A DNA stretch of 64,000 bases from Gluconacetobacter tumulisoli (lineage in GTDB: Bacteria; Pseudomonadota; Alphaproteobacteria; Acetobacterales; Acetobacteraceae): NCBI RefSeq assembly GCF_014174155.1, contig NZ_JABEQM010000010.1, positions 62,001 to 126,000 on the forward strand, read 5' to 3'. Numbering within the stretch: position 1 is the stretch's first letter; each line of letters starts with the position of its first letter. The position numbers and the translations under genes are program-made. This document shows positions 35,664-46,605 of the stretch, piece after piece. Below the pieces are notes generated by a model. It saw only the letters and a program-made list of their open reading frames with translations. It did not search any database and was not told where the DNA came from.

Positions 35664-36272
35664 TTACCGTGCCCGGAGGCGTGATGCCAGGTCGGCGATC
35701 GCGAGGCGGAAGGCCTCGTAGAAATCATCGTGCACGGCGATGCCTCCACCCGACAGGCGGATGAAACCTTCTACCATTCCATTTTGCAGCATGCCGTCGG
35801 AATGGGCCAGGATACCATCGCAATCCTCGGCCGCCCCCGATCCGACCGGCGCGTCGTGCGTGGTGCGCGGGCGCAGATCGTCCCCCCATGCGGCGCGGCG
35901 GTAGGCCCTGACCTTTTCGGGATACAGCCGTCCGTCCGTCGTGTAGCCCGCCAGGGGTTTGCCCTGCGCCATCATATAGCCGATTTCCACCGCCGTGCCG
36001 GGATCCATGTCGGCGGACCGGCGGAACGGGTCGATACAGAAGATGCCGCCGTCGCATCGATCCATCAGGTCGCGGTCGGCCCTGACGATCCTCAGCGTCG
36101 TTTCCAGGCCCTGGGGCATGGATTCAATCCCGACCTGGCCGTCGAACGGGGCCACGCCCACGACCCCGGCCGCGTCGCACAGCGCCCGCAGACGATCGAA
36201 GATCGTGATCGCGCCGGGACGAAACACCAGGTCGCCCGCCAGATAGACCGTTCCCAGCGTCGTCATGTCCAT
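35664..36272 (-). CDS. Nucleoside 2-deoxyribosyltransferase family protein
   Basis: 202 residues. The family pattern is clear: TVYLAGDLVFRPGA at the start, DRCDGGIFCIDPFR, and DPGTAVEIGYMMAQGKPLAGY with the catalytic glutamate of the NDT fold. It would transfer or hydrolyse 2'-deoxyribosyl groups of nucleosides or nucleotides (DNPH1/NDT-like salvage). Two ATGs (36272, 36266) both fit; the GAGGG before the first favours it or the second about equally. Convergent with the second cytochrome gene. Confidence 0.82.
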   Translation of the reverse strand: MDMTTLGTVYLAGDLVFRPGAITIFDRLRALCDAAGVVGVAPFDGQVGIESMPQGLETTLRIVRADRDLMDRCDGGIFCIDPFRRSADMDPGTAVEIGYMMAQGKPLAGYTTDGRLYPEKVRAYRRAAWGDDLRPRTTHDAPVGSGAAEDCDGILAHSDGMLQNGMVEGFIRLSGGGIAVHDDFYEAFRLAIADLASRLRAR

Positions 36273-36430
36273 TCACCCTCTGTCGCAGAAGGGACCGGAC
36301 CGCCATGGGCGGCCCCGGGTCCAGGTTTTTCGATGGCGCGCGTCTTTTTCTTGCCACCATCCGATTCGCATCTTATGTGGAAGCGCCAACGGTCGGGTAC
36401 CCGAGGCACAGGGACCCCTGCAATGGTTGA

Positions 36431-37948
<1,518 letters not shown>

Positions 37949-37992
37949 ACGGAATCGCTGACCGGGGACCGCCGCCGGACCATTGGAACAAG

Positions 37993-38009
37993 GTCCCGGG
38001 CCCCGGGAC
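37993..38009 (+). terminator. Hairpin between guaB and rsmB-like gene
   Basis: Perfect 7-bp stem GTCCCGG/CCGGGAC with a GCC loop, 24 bases before the next ATG. No T-run. It may be a weak terminator or affect translation of the downstream gene. Confidence 0.35.
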
Positions 38010-38032
38010 GCTGGACGACAGACAGGACGATC

Positions 38033-39325
38033 ATGACCCCCAGTGCGCGGCTTGCCGCCGCCATCGATCTGCTTACGGCGATGGAGGCTACGCCCCGTCG
38101 CCCGGCGGACGCCGTTGCCAATGCGTTCTTCCGCGAACGCCGTTATATCGGCGGGGGCGACCGCCGGGCCGTTTCCACCCGGGTCTGGTCCATTCTGCGC
38201 CAGTGGCGACATATCGAATGGTGGCTGGACCGTGCAGGCACCTCCGCCACGCCGCGAAACCGGATCGTGGCGATGCTGGCCCTGTCTCCCCGGCCGGGGG
38301 AGGCCCCGCAGGACCTGTTTTCCGGCGACCGCTACGCGCCGTCCGTCCTGTCGCCGGCCGAGCGCGACCTGGCCGCGCGGTTGCGGGGGCATGAGCTGAT
38401 CCATCCCGACATGCCGCGCGCCGTCGCGCTGGAAATCCCCGACTGGCTGCTGCCACGGTTGGAGACGGTGTTCGGCGACGATCTGGTGCCGGAAATCGAG
38501 GCCCTGTCGGGCGAGGCGACGCTGGATCTGCGCGTCAACCTGCTGAAGACCACGCGGGACGAGGCGCGGCAGTCGCTGGCCGCCGACGGCATCATCGCCG
38601 AGGACACAATTCTGTCCCCATGGGGGCTGCGTGTTCCGGGACGCCAGCCCGTGACCGCGACTGCGGCGTTCAAGGCCGGCCTGGTGGAAATCCAGGACGA
38701 AGGCAGCCAGGTGGTGGTGGCGGCGGCCGATGCCCGGCCGGGCATGCGGGTGGTGGATTACTGCGCGGGCGCCGCGGGCAAGACGCTGGGCATGGCCATG
38801 ACCATGCAGAATCGGGGCCATATCGTCGCCTGCGACGTGTCCGAGGCCCGGCTGGACGGCGCGGTGCGCAGGCTGCGGCGGGCGGACGTGCATAATGTCG
38901 AACGCCACCTGCTGAAGCCCGGCGACCGCTGGGCCAAGCGGCGTGCGGGCAGCTTCGACCGGGTGCTGGTTGACGCGCCATGCACCGGGACGGGCACCTG
39001 GCGCAGGAACCCGGACGCCCGCCTGCGTTTGACAGAGCAGGATCTGGCCGAACTGATGGTCAAGCAGGCCGAGATCCTCGATACCGCGTCGACGCTGGTC
39101 CGGCCGGGCGGCCGGCTGGTGTATGCGACCTGTTCGATCCTGCGGGAGGAAAATCAGGATCGCATCGAAACCTTCCTGCGTACGTCGCCGCAATTCCGTC
39201 GTGCGGAACCCGACGCGCAATGCGGCCTGCCGGCGGGGCTGGCGCAGCAGGGCATGATCGCGCTGTCGCCCCTGCGCGACCGGACCGACGGGTTCTTCGC
39301 CGCGATCCTGGAACGGACGGCCTGA
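38033..39325 (+). CDS. rsmB: RsmB/NOP2-family RNA cytosine-5 methyltransferase
   Basis: 430 residues. An N-terminal NusB-like helical part (~1-140) precedes the Rossmann methyltransferase domain. SAM-site motif I is VVDYCAGAAGKTLGMA. The two cysteines of the m5C mechanism are in DAPCTGTGTWRRNPD (motif IV) and YATCSILREEN (motif VI, catalytic). It methylates a cytosine in 16S rRNA or a related RNA. Assignment to RsmB rather than another NOP2 paralogue is by overall length and layout. Confidence 0.87.
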   Translation: MTPSARLAAAIDLLTAMEATPRRPADAVANAFFRERRYIGGGDRRAVSTRVWSILRQWRHIEWWLDRAGTSATPRNRIVAMLALSPRPGEAPQDLFSGDRYAPSVLSPAERDLAARLRGHELIHPDMPRAVALEIPDWLLPRLETVFGDDLVPEIEALSGEATLDLRVNLLKTTRDEARQSLAADGIIAEDTILSPWGLRVPGRQPVTATAAFKAGLVEIQDEGSQVVVAAADARPGMRVVDYCAGAAGKTLGMAMTMQNRGHIVACDVSEARLDGAVRRLRRADVHNVERHLLKPGDRWAKRRAGSFDRVLVDAPCTGTGTWRRNPDARLRLTEQDLAELMVKQAEILDTASTLVRPGGRLVYATCSILREENQDRIETFLRTSPQFRRAEPDAQCGLPAGLAQQGMIALSPLRDRTDGFFAAILERTA

Positions 39326-39447
39326 CGGTCGCCATCTTCCGCATTTTTTCTGGTTAACGGACTGGTTTCGCCCGATTATCGGTTTTGCCATCGTCATAGT
39401 ATGATGGGATTGCCCGAGCTGTCGGGCCAACAGTCCGGGAAACGGGA

Positions 39448-41262
39448 ATGCAGGATAATCTGGCCATCGGGATCTTGTGCGTGCTGGGGGGCGGTATCGG
39501 CGCCCAGTGGGTGGCCTGGCGCTTTCGCCTGCCGGCCATCGTCCTGCTGTTCGGGTTGGGCCTGGTCTACGGCCCCGGTCTTGGCCTTCTGCATCCCTCG
39601 GCGGCGATTGGCCGCTATTTTCACCCGATCGTCTCGCTCGCCGTTGCGTTCATCGTGTTCGAGGGCGGGTTGGCGCTGGATTTCCGGCAATGGCGCGCCT
39701 CGGGCGAGGGCGTGCTGCGCCTGACGGCGGTGGCTCTGCCAATCAACTGGGTCCTGGGCGCCCTGGCCGCGCATTTCGTCGGCCATCTGCACTGGGGGGC
39801 GTCGTGGCTGTTCGGTGCGATCATCGTCGTGACCGGCCCCACGGTCGTGCTGCCCCTGCTGCGCCATACCAAGCTGCGGCCGCGCGTGGCGGCGTTCCTG
39901 CGCTGGGAAGCGATCCTGAATGATCCCGTGGGGGCCATCCTGGCGACTCTGGTGCTGGAAATCCTGGTGATCCAGGGCAATCGCCATTCCGGCATGTTCA
40001 TGGTGGAGATCGTACCCCACCTGCTGTTCAGCACCATGATGGCCATCGGATTCGGGGTGTTCCCCGCGATTCTGGTCCGCTTCCTGTCGGCGCGGGATCT
40101 GGTTCCGGAAATCCTGCGCATTCCCATCATCCTGACCCTGGCGATGAGCGTCTTTTCGGTCTGCAACTTCTTCATGGAAGGTGCCGGGCTGATGGCGGCG
40201 ACCGTCTTCGGCATGGCGCTGACGAACATGCACGTGACCGGCATGTCCGAATTGCGCCGTATCAAGGAGTCGCTGGGGGTCCTTGTCGTGTCGTGCCTGT
40301 TCGTCATGCTGACCGCCGATCTGCATCGCGATGTGCTGGAACGCCTGTCCCTGCCCATCGTTGCGATGACGCTGACGGTGCTGTTCGTAGTGCGGCCCCT
40401 CGGCATCCTGCTGTCGACCATCCGGTCGGACCTGTCATGGCAGGAACGCCTGTTCGTGGGCTGGATCGCACCGCGCGGCATCGTCGCCGCCGCCGTCGCC
40501 GGCGTCGCCGGCCTGCAACTGGGGGAGGCGGGCTACCCCAGCGCAGACCTGGTGATGCCGGGGGTGTTCGCCCTCATCGCGACCACCATGATCCTGCATG
40601 GGTTTTCGCTTCGTCCCGTGGCGCGGATCCTGCGTCTGACCCTGTCGGACGAACCTGCCCTGGCGATCGTGGGCGCCAGCGCATGGTCGACCGATCTGGC
40701 CGGCGCGCTGCATCGCCTGGGCTGTCCGGTCGTGCTGGTCGATACCTATGCCGGCGCCCTGGCGCCGGCGGCCCGCGCCGGCATCCCGACCCTGAAGGCC
40801 GAACTGCTGTCCGACGAAGGTCTGGAAAGCCTGGAGGAACGGCCGGCGGACTATCTGATCGCCGCGACGCCGGACGCGATCTATAACGGACTGGTCTGCG
40901 CGCGCCTCGCCCCCGATTTCGGGCGGCAGCGCGTGTTCCAGGTCAGTCCGGGGGTGGCACGCCTGGATCTCTATCGGGGGCTCAGCCGCGACTCGCGCGG
41001 CAAGGTCCTGGGGGACCCGGCCTGGAATTTCACCCTGATCGACACCCTGTTCGAACGTGGATGGCGGTTCAGGAGCCTGCCGTTTGGCAGTGACGTACCC
41101 CGCGATCCGGCCGGTACGGACGGAAACCGGCTGAACATCATGACGATCCGCAGGGGAACGGCGATGTGGATCCGATCGGTCGAGGACGAGGCCCCGGTCG
41201 AACCGGTATCGGGCGATATCATCATTGCGATGACGCCACCCGAGGGTGCAATCGCCTCCTGA
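39448..41262 (+). CDS. Cation:proton antiporter (NhaP2/CPA1 type) with RCK-like NAD-binding domain
   Basis: 604 residues. About 12 membrane segments up to ~390 hold VTGPTVVLPLLRHTKL and the WEAILNDPVGAI motif of CPA1. A RCK/TrkA-N-like Rossmann domain follows (LAIVGASAWSTDLAGALHRLG), then a C-terminal soluble part. It probably exchanges K+ or Na+ for protons under cytosolic nucleotide control. It differs from the first antiporter, which has a cyclic-nucleotide-like tail. Convergent with the L,D-transpeptidase gene. Confidence 0.87.
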   Translation: MQDNLAIGILCVLGGGIGAQWVAWRFRLPAIVLLFGLGLVYGPGLGLLHPSAAIGRYFHPIVSLAVAFIVFEGGLALDFRQWRASGEGVLRLTAVALPINWVLGALAAHFVGHLHWGASWLFGAIIVVTGPTVVLPLLRHTKLRPRVAAFLRWEAILNDPVGAILATLVLEILVIQGNRHSGMFMVEIVPHLLFSTMMAIGFGVFPAILVRFLSARDLVPEILRIPIILTLAMSVFSVCNFFMEGAGLMAATVFGMALTNMHVTGMSELRRIKESLGVLVVSCLFVMLTADLHRDVLERLSLPIVAMTLTVLFVVRPLGILLSTIRSDLSWQERLFVGWIAPRGIVAAAVAGVAGLQLGEAGYPSADLVMPGVFALIATTMILHGFSLRPVARILRLTLSDEPALAIVGASAWSTDLAGALHRLGCPVVLVDTYAGALAPAARAGIPTLKAELLSDEGLESLEERPADYLIAATPDAIYNGLVCARLAPDFGRQRVFQVSPGVARLDLYRGLSRDSRGKVLGDPAWNFTLIDTLFERGWRFRSLPFGSDVPRDPAGTDGNRLNIMTIRRGTAMWIRSVEDEAPVEPVSGDIIIAMTPPEGAIAS

Positions 41263-41296
41263 ACAGGGCCGGCCAGACCCGCCGCGATCCGGCCGG

Positions 41297-41809
41297 TCAG
41301 GCCGGCGGCAGGACCTCGATTTCCGTCAGTCCGGCGGCCAGTATGCGGCGCAGGTCGGATTCGCGCAGGGCGATGCATCCTTCGGTCGGGCGGCCATCCG
41401 GCGATTGCAGATGCAGGAAAATGGCCGATCCGCGCCCCGGGACCGGCGGGGCGTCATTATATCCGAGTTCTATCACGATATTGTAAACGTTATCGTCCCG
41501 CCACATCTTCTCATGCCGGGCAGGGTGGGGCAGGGTGATGCGCCGGTTGTAGTCGGCGTGGGCCGGGTCGTCGCACCACCCGTCGGCCGGCGCCAGGGGT
41601 TCCAACGGCAGGGCGCAGACCGGCGCCGCGACACGGTCGGCGCGGTACAGGACCCGCCGCAACGGCAGAATTCCGGTCGGTGTGGCGTGATCGCCTTCCT
41701 CCTTGATGGACCGGACCCCAGCGGCCCCGACGATCGCCGGGATTTTCTGATCCATGCAATGCAGTTGTGCATCGGGGCCGGTATTCGATCTTAAAACTGC
41801 GCGTATCAT
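41297..41809 (-). CDS. L,D-transpeptidase-family (YkuD-like) protein
   Basis: 170 residues starting at the ATG at 41809, which has GGAGG five bases upstream; the frame stays open upstream but would overlap the divergent regulator. The YkuD-type catalytic block is present as FLHLQSPDGRPTEGCIAL (His133, Cys145), a variant with T-E-G-C in place of the common S-H-G-C, as in the small COG3786-like subgroup. No signal peptide is evident. It could act on peptidoglycan or a related peptide substrate. Confidence 0.78.
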   Translation of the reverse strand: MIRAVLRSNTGPDAQLHCMDQKIPAIVGAAGVRSIKEEGDHATPTGILPLRRVLYRADRVAAPVCALPLEPLAPADGWCDDPAHADYNRRITLPHPARHEKMWRDDNVYNIVIELGYNDAPPVPGRGSAIFLHLQSPDGRPTEGCIALRESDLRRILAAGLTEIEVLPPA

Positions 41810-41987
41810 GGAGGCCTCCAAACGGGTCGCCTTTTGCTGGGATTCGGGCCTAGACTGGACGACACCAGTATAGCCGTGGGAAGAGGTCGCAGGCGGACGG
41901 GTCCGGATGCTGCCGTTTCCGCTTCGGGAATGATATAGGATACCCGGCCCTGCGGATGGGGTTGCGGTCAAAAATAAAGAGGGTTCG

Positions 41988-42704
41988 ATGGCAGGTGCGC
42001 GTCCCATTCTGATAGTGGATGACGATCAGACGTTACGTCATATGCTCGTCGAACAATTGCAGCTCGAAGGGGAGTTCCTGGCGATCGAGGCGGAATCGGT
42101 CGCCGATGCCTGGGACAAGCTGAATGCGCCGGGCGCGCGCTTCGATGCCATCATCCTGGACGTGACGCTGCCCGACGGTGATGGCCGCGATTTCTGCGCC
42201 GACCTGCGACGCCAGGGCAAGCGCATCCCCATTATCATCCTGACGGGTTCGGATGACGAAACCGACGTGGTGCGGGGCCTGGATGCCGGGGCCAACGATT
42301 ATGTCGCCAAGCCCTTCCGCATCGCCGAGCTCCTGGCCCGCCTGCGCGCGCAGATGCGGATCTTCGAGAACAGCGAGGATGCGGTCTTTTCCATCGGGCC
42401 CTATGTCTTCCGGCCGTCGGCGAAGCTGCTGCAGGAACCCACGCGCAACCGCCGCATCCGGCTGACGGAAAAGGAAGCCGCGATCCTGAAATTCCTGTAC
42501 CGGGCCGGCACGCGGCCTGTGCCGCGGCAGGTCCTGCTGAACGAGGTCTGGGGCTACAACGCCGCCGTGACCACCCATACGCTGGAAACCCACATCTATC
42601 GCCTGCGGCAGAAGATCGAGCCCGATCCGACGAATGCATCTCTGCTGGTGACCGAGGGCGGGGGGTATCGCCTGGACCCGGAAGGCGGATTGCGCGCCGG
42701 TTGA
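41988..42704 (+). CDS. OmpR/PhoB-type response regulator, orphan
   Basis: 238 residues. Receiver domain with acidic triad Asp11-Asp12-Asp13, phosphoacceptor Asp58 (IILDVTLPDGDG), Thr86 and Lys108 (YVAKPF). The C-terminal winged-helix DNA-binding domain has LTEKEAAILKFLYRAG and VTTHTLETHIYRLRQKIEPDP. No histidine kinase gene is adjacent: xthA lies downstream in the opposite direction. It is probably a two-component partner whose kinase is elsewhere. Confidence 0.92.
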   Translation: MAGARPILIVDDDQTLRHMLVEQLQLEGEFLAIEAESVADAWDKLNAPGARFDAIILDVTLPDGDGRDFCADLRRQGKRIPIIILTGSDDETDVVRGLDAGANDYVAKPFRIAELLARLRAQMRIFENSEDAVFSIGPYVFRPSAKLLQEPTRNRRIRLTEKEAAILKFLYRAGTRPVPRQVLLNEVWGYNAAVTTHTLETHIYRLRQKIEPDPTNASLLVTEGGGYRLDPEGGLRAG

Positions 42705-42758
42705 GGCAGGCTGCGTTCGGATCCGGGACCCGAACGCCTTTTGGCCCCCTGGTTGCGA

Positions 42759-43568
42759 TCAGGGGGTGAAATCGACCACCACGGGCGCATGGTCCGATGT
42801 GGTTGGCCAGTCCCGGGCTTCACGCAGGACCGTCATGTCCCTGAGGGACGCCATCAGGTCGGGGGTTACCCAGACGTGGTCCAGGCGCCGGCCGCGATTC
42901 CATCGTTCGGGATTGGCCTCGGTCCAGTTGCGATTGCGATAGGACCACCACGTATATAATTTTTCGCTCGCCGGAACAAAATGCCGCATGGCGTCGACGA
43001 ACCCGCAGGCCTGCCAGGCCAGCAGGCGGGTCGTCTCGGGCGGGGTATGGCTGACGACATTCAGCAATTGCCTGTGGTTCCAGACATCCTGCTCCAGCGG
43101 AGCGATGTTCAGGTCGCCGACGAGGATCGTCCGCCGATTGTCCCGCCCCGTGAACCAGGCATGGGCCTCGTCGACAAATGCCAGCTTGTGCGCGAATTTC
43201 GGATTGGCCTCGGGGTCGGGAATGTCCCCGCCGGCGGGGACGTAGAAATTATGCAGTTCGACGGGCTGCCCCCCCAGGTCGAACGACGCCGCGATGTGGC
43301 GGCAATCGCTGCGGGCGCACCAGTCGGGGGTATCGTCCAGCGGAACCAGCGCGACGCGGGACAGGATCGCGACGCCGTTATAGGATTTCATTCCCCGGTG
43401 CTGGATGTGGGCGAAGCCCAGCTTGCGTACCGCATCGGCCGGAAACAGATCGTCCGGCACCTTGGTTTCCTGCACGCAGACGATATCGGGCTGCAGTTCC
43501 GCGCACAGCCGTGCCAGAAGCGGCAGCCGCAGGCGGAGCGAATTGATATTCCATGTGACGATACGCAT
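42759..43568 (-). CDS. xthA: Exodeoxyribonuclease III (AP endonuclease)
   Basis: 269 residues from the ATG at 43568 (product begins MRIVTWNINS, the family start). Metal and catalytic residues are in VQETKVPDD (Glu34), VGDLNIAP, and the terminal TSDHAPVVVDF. It removes 3' blocks and nicks abasic sites in DNA repair. The frame continues upstream to 43640 without gain. It is divergent from uvrC, another repair gene, across an AT-rich gap. Confidence 0.94.
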   Translation of the reverse strand: MRIVTWNINSLRLRLPLLARLCAELQPDIVCVQETKVPDDLFPADAVRKLGFAHIQHRGMKSYNGVAILSRVALVPLDDTPDWCARSDCRHIAASFDLGGQPVELHNFYVPAGGDIPDPEANPKFAHKLAFVDEAHAWFTGRDNRRTILVGDLNIAPLEQDVWNHRQLLNVVSHTPPETTRLLAWQACGFVDAMRHFVPASEKLYTWWSYRNRNWTEANPERWNRGRRLDHVWVTPDLMASLRDMTVLREARDWPTTSDHAPVVVDFTP

Positions 43569-43914
43569 ATGGGTGGGATTGCCCATCCCGCGAATCCTGG
43601 CAAGTGGGATTCGGCTGCGCGGCGTGGGGATCGGGATCAAACCGATATCGGAATGACGAACAAAACAGGATCGAGTCGGACGGAACGGAAAAGCGATTCG
43701 AGCGGATTTTGTCCACCTTTGGGATTGACTTCCTTATTTTCCAAAGGATTGCTCGAATTTTACAGTCAGTTCCTAGGGTGTCTTTAATATAATCATTAAA
43801 TATCAATAGGTTATTTGTTGTGCTTCTTTTTTGGGCAATTCAAGCGGGGGACAGGGAAACCGCCAGCCGCACGATTCTGTCAGCGGCTGTTCCACAGACT
43901 TATCCACATGATCG
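43569..43914. other. AT-rich divergent intergenic region with a DnaA box
   Basis: 346 bases between xthA and uvrC. Bases about 43730-43830 are strongly AT-rich (for example TCTTTAATATAATCATTAAA). TTTAAT and ATTAAA form an inverted repeat around 43783-43800. At 43900-43908 the sequence TTATCCACA is the exact consensus DnaA box, with weaker look-alikes TGTTCCACA at 43889 and TTGTCCACC near 43709. No gene was found. The region must contain the xthA and uvrC promoters. Confidence 0.6.
43900..43908 (+). promoter_or_regulatory. Consensus DnaA box
   Basis: TTATCCACA, a perfect match to the high-affinity DnaA box, seven bases before the uvrC start region. It could make uvrC a DnaA-regulated gene or be part of a replication origin; a single box is not proof. 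Confidence 0.5.
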
Positions 43915-45819
43915 GTGGATGAACGGATGGGTCCATTGATGGACGGCGACGTGCCGGCCGTGGTGGCGGTCAAGGGGGTGGGCGCCATCCAGCAGGCCTT
44001 GCAGACGATGCCGCTTTCCCCCGGGGTCTACCGGATGATCGGGGAGAAGGGGGAGGTCCTGTACGTCGGCAAGGCCCGTATCCTGAAGCGGCGCGTGACG
44101 TCGTACACCCAGACGGGGAAATTGCCGGAACGCCTGCGACGCATGGTGTCGGAAACGGTCGCGATGGAAATCGTGACGACCCATACCGAGGCCGAGGCCC
44201 TGCTCCTGGAAGCCAACTACATCAAGCGGATGAAACCCCGCTTCAACATCCTGCTGCGGGACGACAAGAGCTATCCGTGGATCATGATGACGGACGCCGA
44301 CATGTTTCCCCAGGTCACGAAACATCGGGGGAAGCCGGCAAAGGGGGCATCCTACTGGGGCCCGTTCGCCTCGGCCTGGGCGGTGAACCAGACCCTGAAC
44401 CTGATCCAGCGGGTATTCCTGCTGCGATCCTGTTCCGATTCCGTCTTTGCCTCGCGTACCCGTCCCTGCCTGCTGTTCCAGATCAAGCGCTGTTCGGCCC
44501 CGTGCGTCGAGCGGATCGGCCAGGACGACTATGCCCACCTGGTCGAGCAGGCGCGCGCCTTTCTGTCGGGGCAACGCACCGGCATTCGCGACGAACTGGT
44601 GCGGGAAATGGAGGCGGCGGCGCAATCCCTGGAGTTCGAGCGCGCAGCGACGATTCGCGATCGCATTCGCGGCTTCGCCTCCATGCAGGATTCGTCGGTG
44701 ATCAATCCGGCGTCGCTTGACGATGCGGACGTGGTCGCGATCTGGCAGGCCGCCGGACATTCCTGCATTCAGGTCTTCTTCATCCGCGGGGGCAGGAACA
44801 ACGGCAATCGCGCCTTTTTCCCGGCCCACGCCAAGGATGAGGACGCCTCCGACATCCTGACGGCCTTCCTGGCACAATTCTACGACGACAAGCCGCCGCC
44901 GGCGCAGATCCTGTTGAATCACGAGATCGCGGAGAGCGATCTCGTGGCGGACGCGCTGAGCATACGACGGGGCCGGAAAGTGGAGATCCTGGTTCCGAAG
45001 CGCGGCGAGAAGAAGGCGGTCGTCGACCATGCCGAAACCAATGCCCGGGAGGCACTGGAACGCAGGCTGGCCGAAAGCACGGCCCAGGCGCGCCTGCTGG
45101 ACGGCATGGTCGACCTGTTCGGGCTCGACGCCCCGCCGAAGCGGATCGAAATCTATGACAACAGCCACATCATGGGCAGCAACGCCTATGGCGTGATGGT
45201 CGTGGCCGGTCCGGAGGGGTTCGAGAAGCGCGCCTATCGCAAATTCTCGATTCGGGGCCCCGTCACGCCGGGCGACGATTTTGCGATGATGCGCGAAGTG
45301 CTGGAGCGCCGATTCAGCCGCGGCCTGCGCGAACGTCAGGAACAGGCGAATCCCGGGGACTGGCCGGACATCGTCCTGATCGACGGCGGGGCGGGCCAGT
45401 ATTCCGCGGTCCGCGCGGTGCTGGACGATCTGGGCGTGACGGACGTGACGCTGGTGGCCATTGCCAAGGGGCCGGACCGCGACGCCGGGCGGGAATGGTT
45501 TCATGTCGCCGACCGGCCGCCCTTCCAGTTGCCGCCGCGTGATCCGGTCCTGTATTATCTGCAGCGTCTGCGCGACGAGGCCCATCGCTTCGCCATCACC
45601 ACCCATCGCGCCGGGCGCTCGAAGGCGCTGGTGAAGTCGGAACTGGACGAGATCCCCGGTGTCGGCGCCGCCCGGAAGCGCGCCCTGCTGAACCAGTTCG
45701 GCTCGGCGCGCGGCGTGAAGCAGGCGGGCCTGGCGGAGTTGGAAGCCACGTCGGGGATCAACCGGGAGACGGCACGGATCGTTTATGGCCATTTTCATCC
45801 CGGCTGGTCCGGAGAATGA
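43915..45819 (+). CDS. uvrC: UvrABC system protein C
   Basis: 634 residues. The GIY-YIG nuclease is near the N terminus ([20 protein letters not shown]). An UVR helix pair sits at ~220-250 ([20 protein letters not shown]), then the RNase H-like endonuclease domain ([29 protein letters not shown]), and a C-terminal helix-hairpin-helix pair ([18 protein letters not shown]). It makes both incisions in nucleotide excision repair. The start is uncertain: GTG 43915, ATG 43927 or ATG 43939 are possible; none has a strong ribosome binding site. Confidence 0.95.
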   Translation: MDERMGPLMDGDVPAVVAVKGVGAIQQALQTMPLSPGVYRMIGEKGEVLYVGKARILKRRVTSYTQTGKLPERLRRMVSETVAMEIVTTHTEAEALLLEANYIKRMKPRFNILLRDDKSYPWIMMTDADMFPQVTKHRGKPAKGASYWGPFASAWAVNQTLNLIQRVFLLRSCSDSVFASRTRPCLLFQIKRCSAPCVERIGQDDYAHLVEQARAFLSGQRTGIRDELVREMEAAAQSLEFERAATIRDRIRGFASMQDSSVINPASLDDADVVAIWQAAGHSCIQVFFIRGGRNNGNRAFFPAHAKDEDASDILTAFLAQFYDDKPPPAQILLNHEIAESDLVADALSIRRGRKVEILVPKRGEKKAVVDHAETNAREALERRLAESTAQARLLDGMVDLFGLDAPPKRIEIYDNSHIMGSNAYGVMVVAGPEGFEKRAYRKFSIRGPVTPGDDFAMMREVLERRFSRGLRERQEQANPGDWPDIVLIDGGAGQYSAVRAVLDDLGVTDVTLVAIAKGPDRDAGREWFHVADRPPFQLPPRDPVLYYLQRLRDEAHRFAITTHRAGRSKALVKSELDEIPGVGAARKRALLNQFGSARGVKQAGLAELEATSGINRETARIVYGHFHPGWSGE

Positions 45820-45910
45820 TCGGCCGGGGCAGGAGCCGTGAGCAAATTCGTCATCAGACCGTCGTGATGAGGCGTTCCTGTTCCCCGTGTCTTGTTGTAC
45901 TCTGCGCACG

Positions 45911-46510
45911 ATGCTGACCGACCTGCCCAATATCCTGACCCTGTCGCGGATTGTGGCGATTCCCGTTCTGGTGGCGCTCGTGGGGGTGGGGGCGCCGGTG
46001 ACGGACTGCGCGGCCTGTCTGCTGTTCATCGCCGCAGCCATCACCGATTATCTGGATGGCAAGCTGGCCCGCGCATGGCATCAATACTCCGACCTGGGGC
46101 GGATGCTGGATCCGATTGCGGACAAATTGCTGGTCGGCGCGTCGCTGATGGTCCTGGCAGGGTCGGATCGCCTGCCGTTCGGGGCGCTGTATCCTGCCAT
46201 CATCATCCTGGCGCGGGAAATCCTGGTCAGCGGCCTGCGTGAATTCCTGGCCTCTACCCGGGTCAGCCTTCCGGTAACGCGCCTGGCCAAATGGAAGACC
46301 GGATTTCAGATGACCGCCATCGGTTTCCTGTTGGCTGGCGACAGCACGGGAAAGCTGCTGCATCTCGACCCGTTGCCGGTCAGCATGGTGGGGGCGATCA
46401 TGCTGTGGATTGCCGCGGTGCTGACGATCGTGACGGGCTGGGACTATCTTGCCACGGGCCTGCGCCACGTCGGTCGCAATGGCAGGACGGCGTCTAAAAT
46501 CGCCTCCTGA
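45911..46510 (+). CDS. pgsA: CDP-diacylglycerol-glycerol-3-phosphate 3-phosphatidyltransferase
   Basis: 199 residues from the ATG at 45911 (MLTDLPNILTLSR, the usual start). The CDP-alcohol phosphotransferase motif is complete: Asp49-Gly50-x2-Ala-Arg-x8-Gly-x3-Asp-x3-Asp71. Five to six membrane segments follow. It makes phosphatidylglycerol phosphate. It sits after uvrC, a common pairing in proteobacteria, with 91 bp between them. Confidence 0.95.
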   Translation: MLTDLPNILTLSRIVAIPVLVALVGVGAPVTDCAACLLFIAAAITDYLDGKLARAWHQYSDLGRMLDPIADKLLVGASLMVLAGSDRLPFGALYPAIIILAREILVSGLREFLASTRVSLPVTRLAKWKTGFQMTAIGFLLAGDSTGKLLHLDPLPVSMVGAIMLWIAAVLTIVTGWDYLATGLRHVGRNGRTASKIAS

Positions 46511-46605
46511 TTGTGTCAGATCATGTCCTGCTACTTGAGATTGTGGTGACGCGCGGGCACACTCCGTTTCGGTCGCGAACGGGGTGGCCGGCCAGGAGGG
46601 GCATG

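Noticed and set aside
43780-43802. CtrA-like site (TTAA...TTAA) in the AT-rich region before uvrC
   Set aside because: The two TTAA are separated by eight bases instead of seven, and such pairs are expected by chance in an AT-rich stretch.
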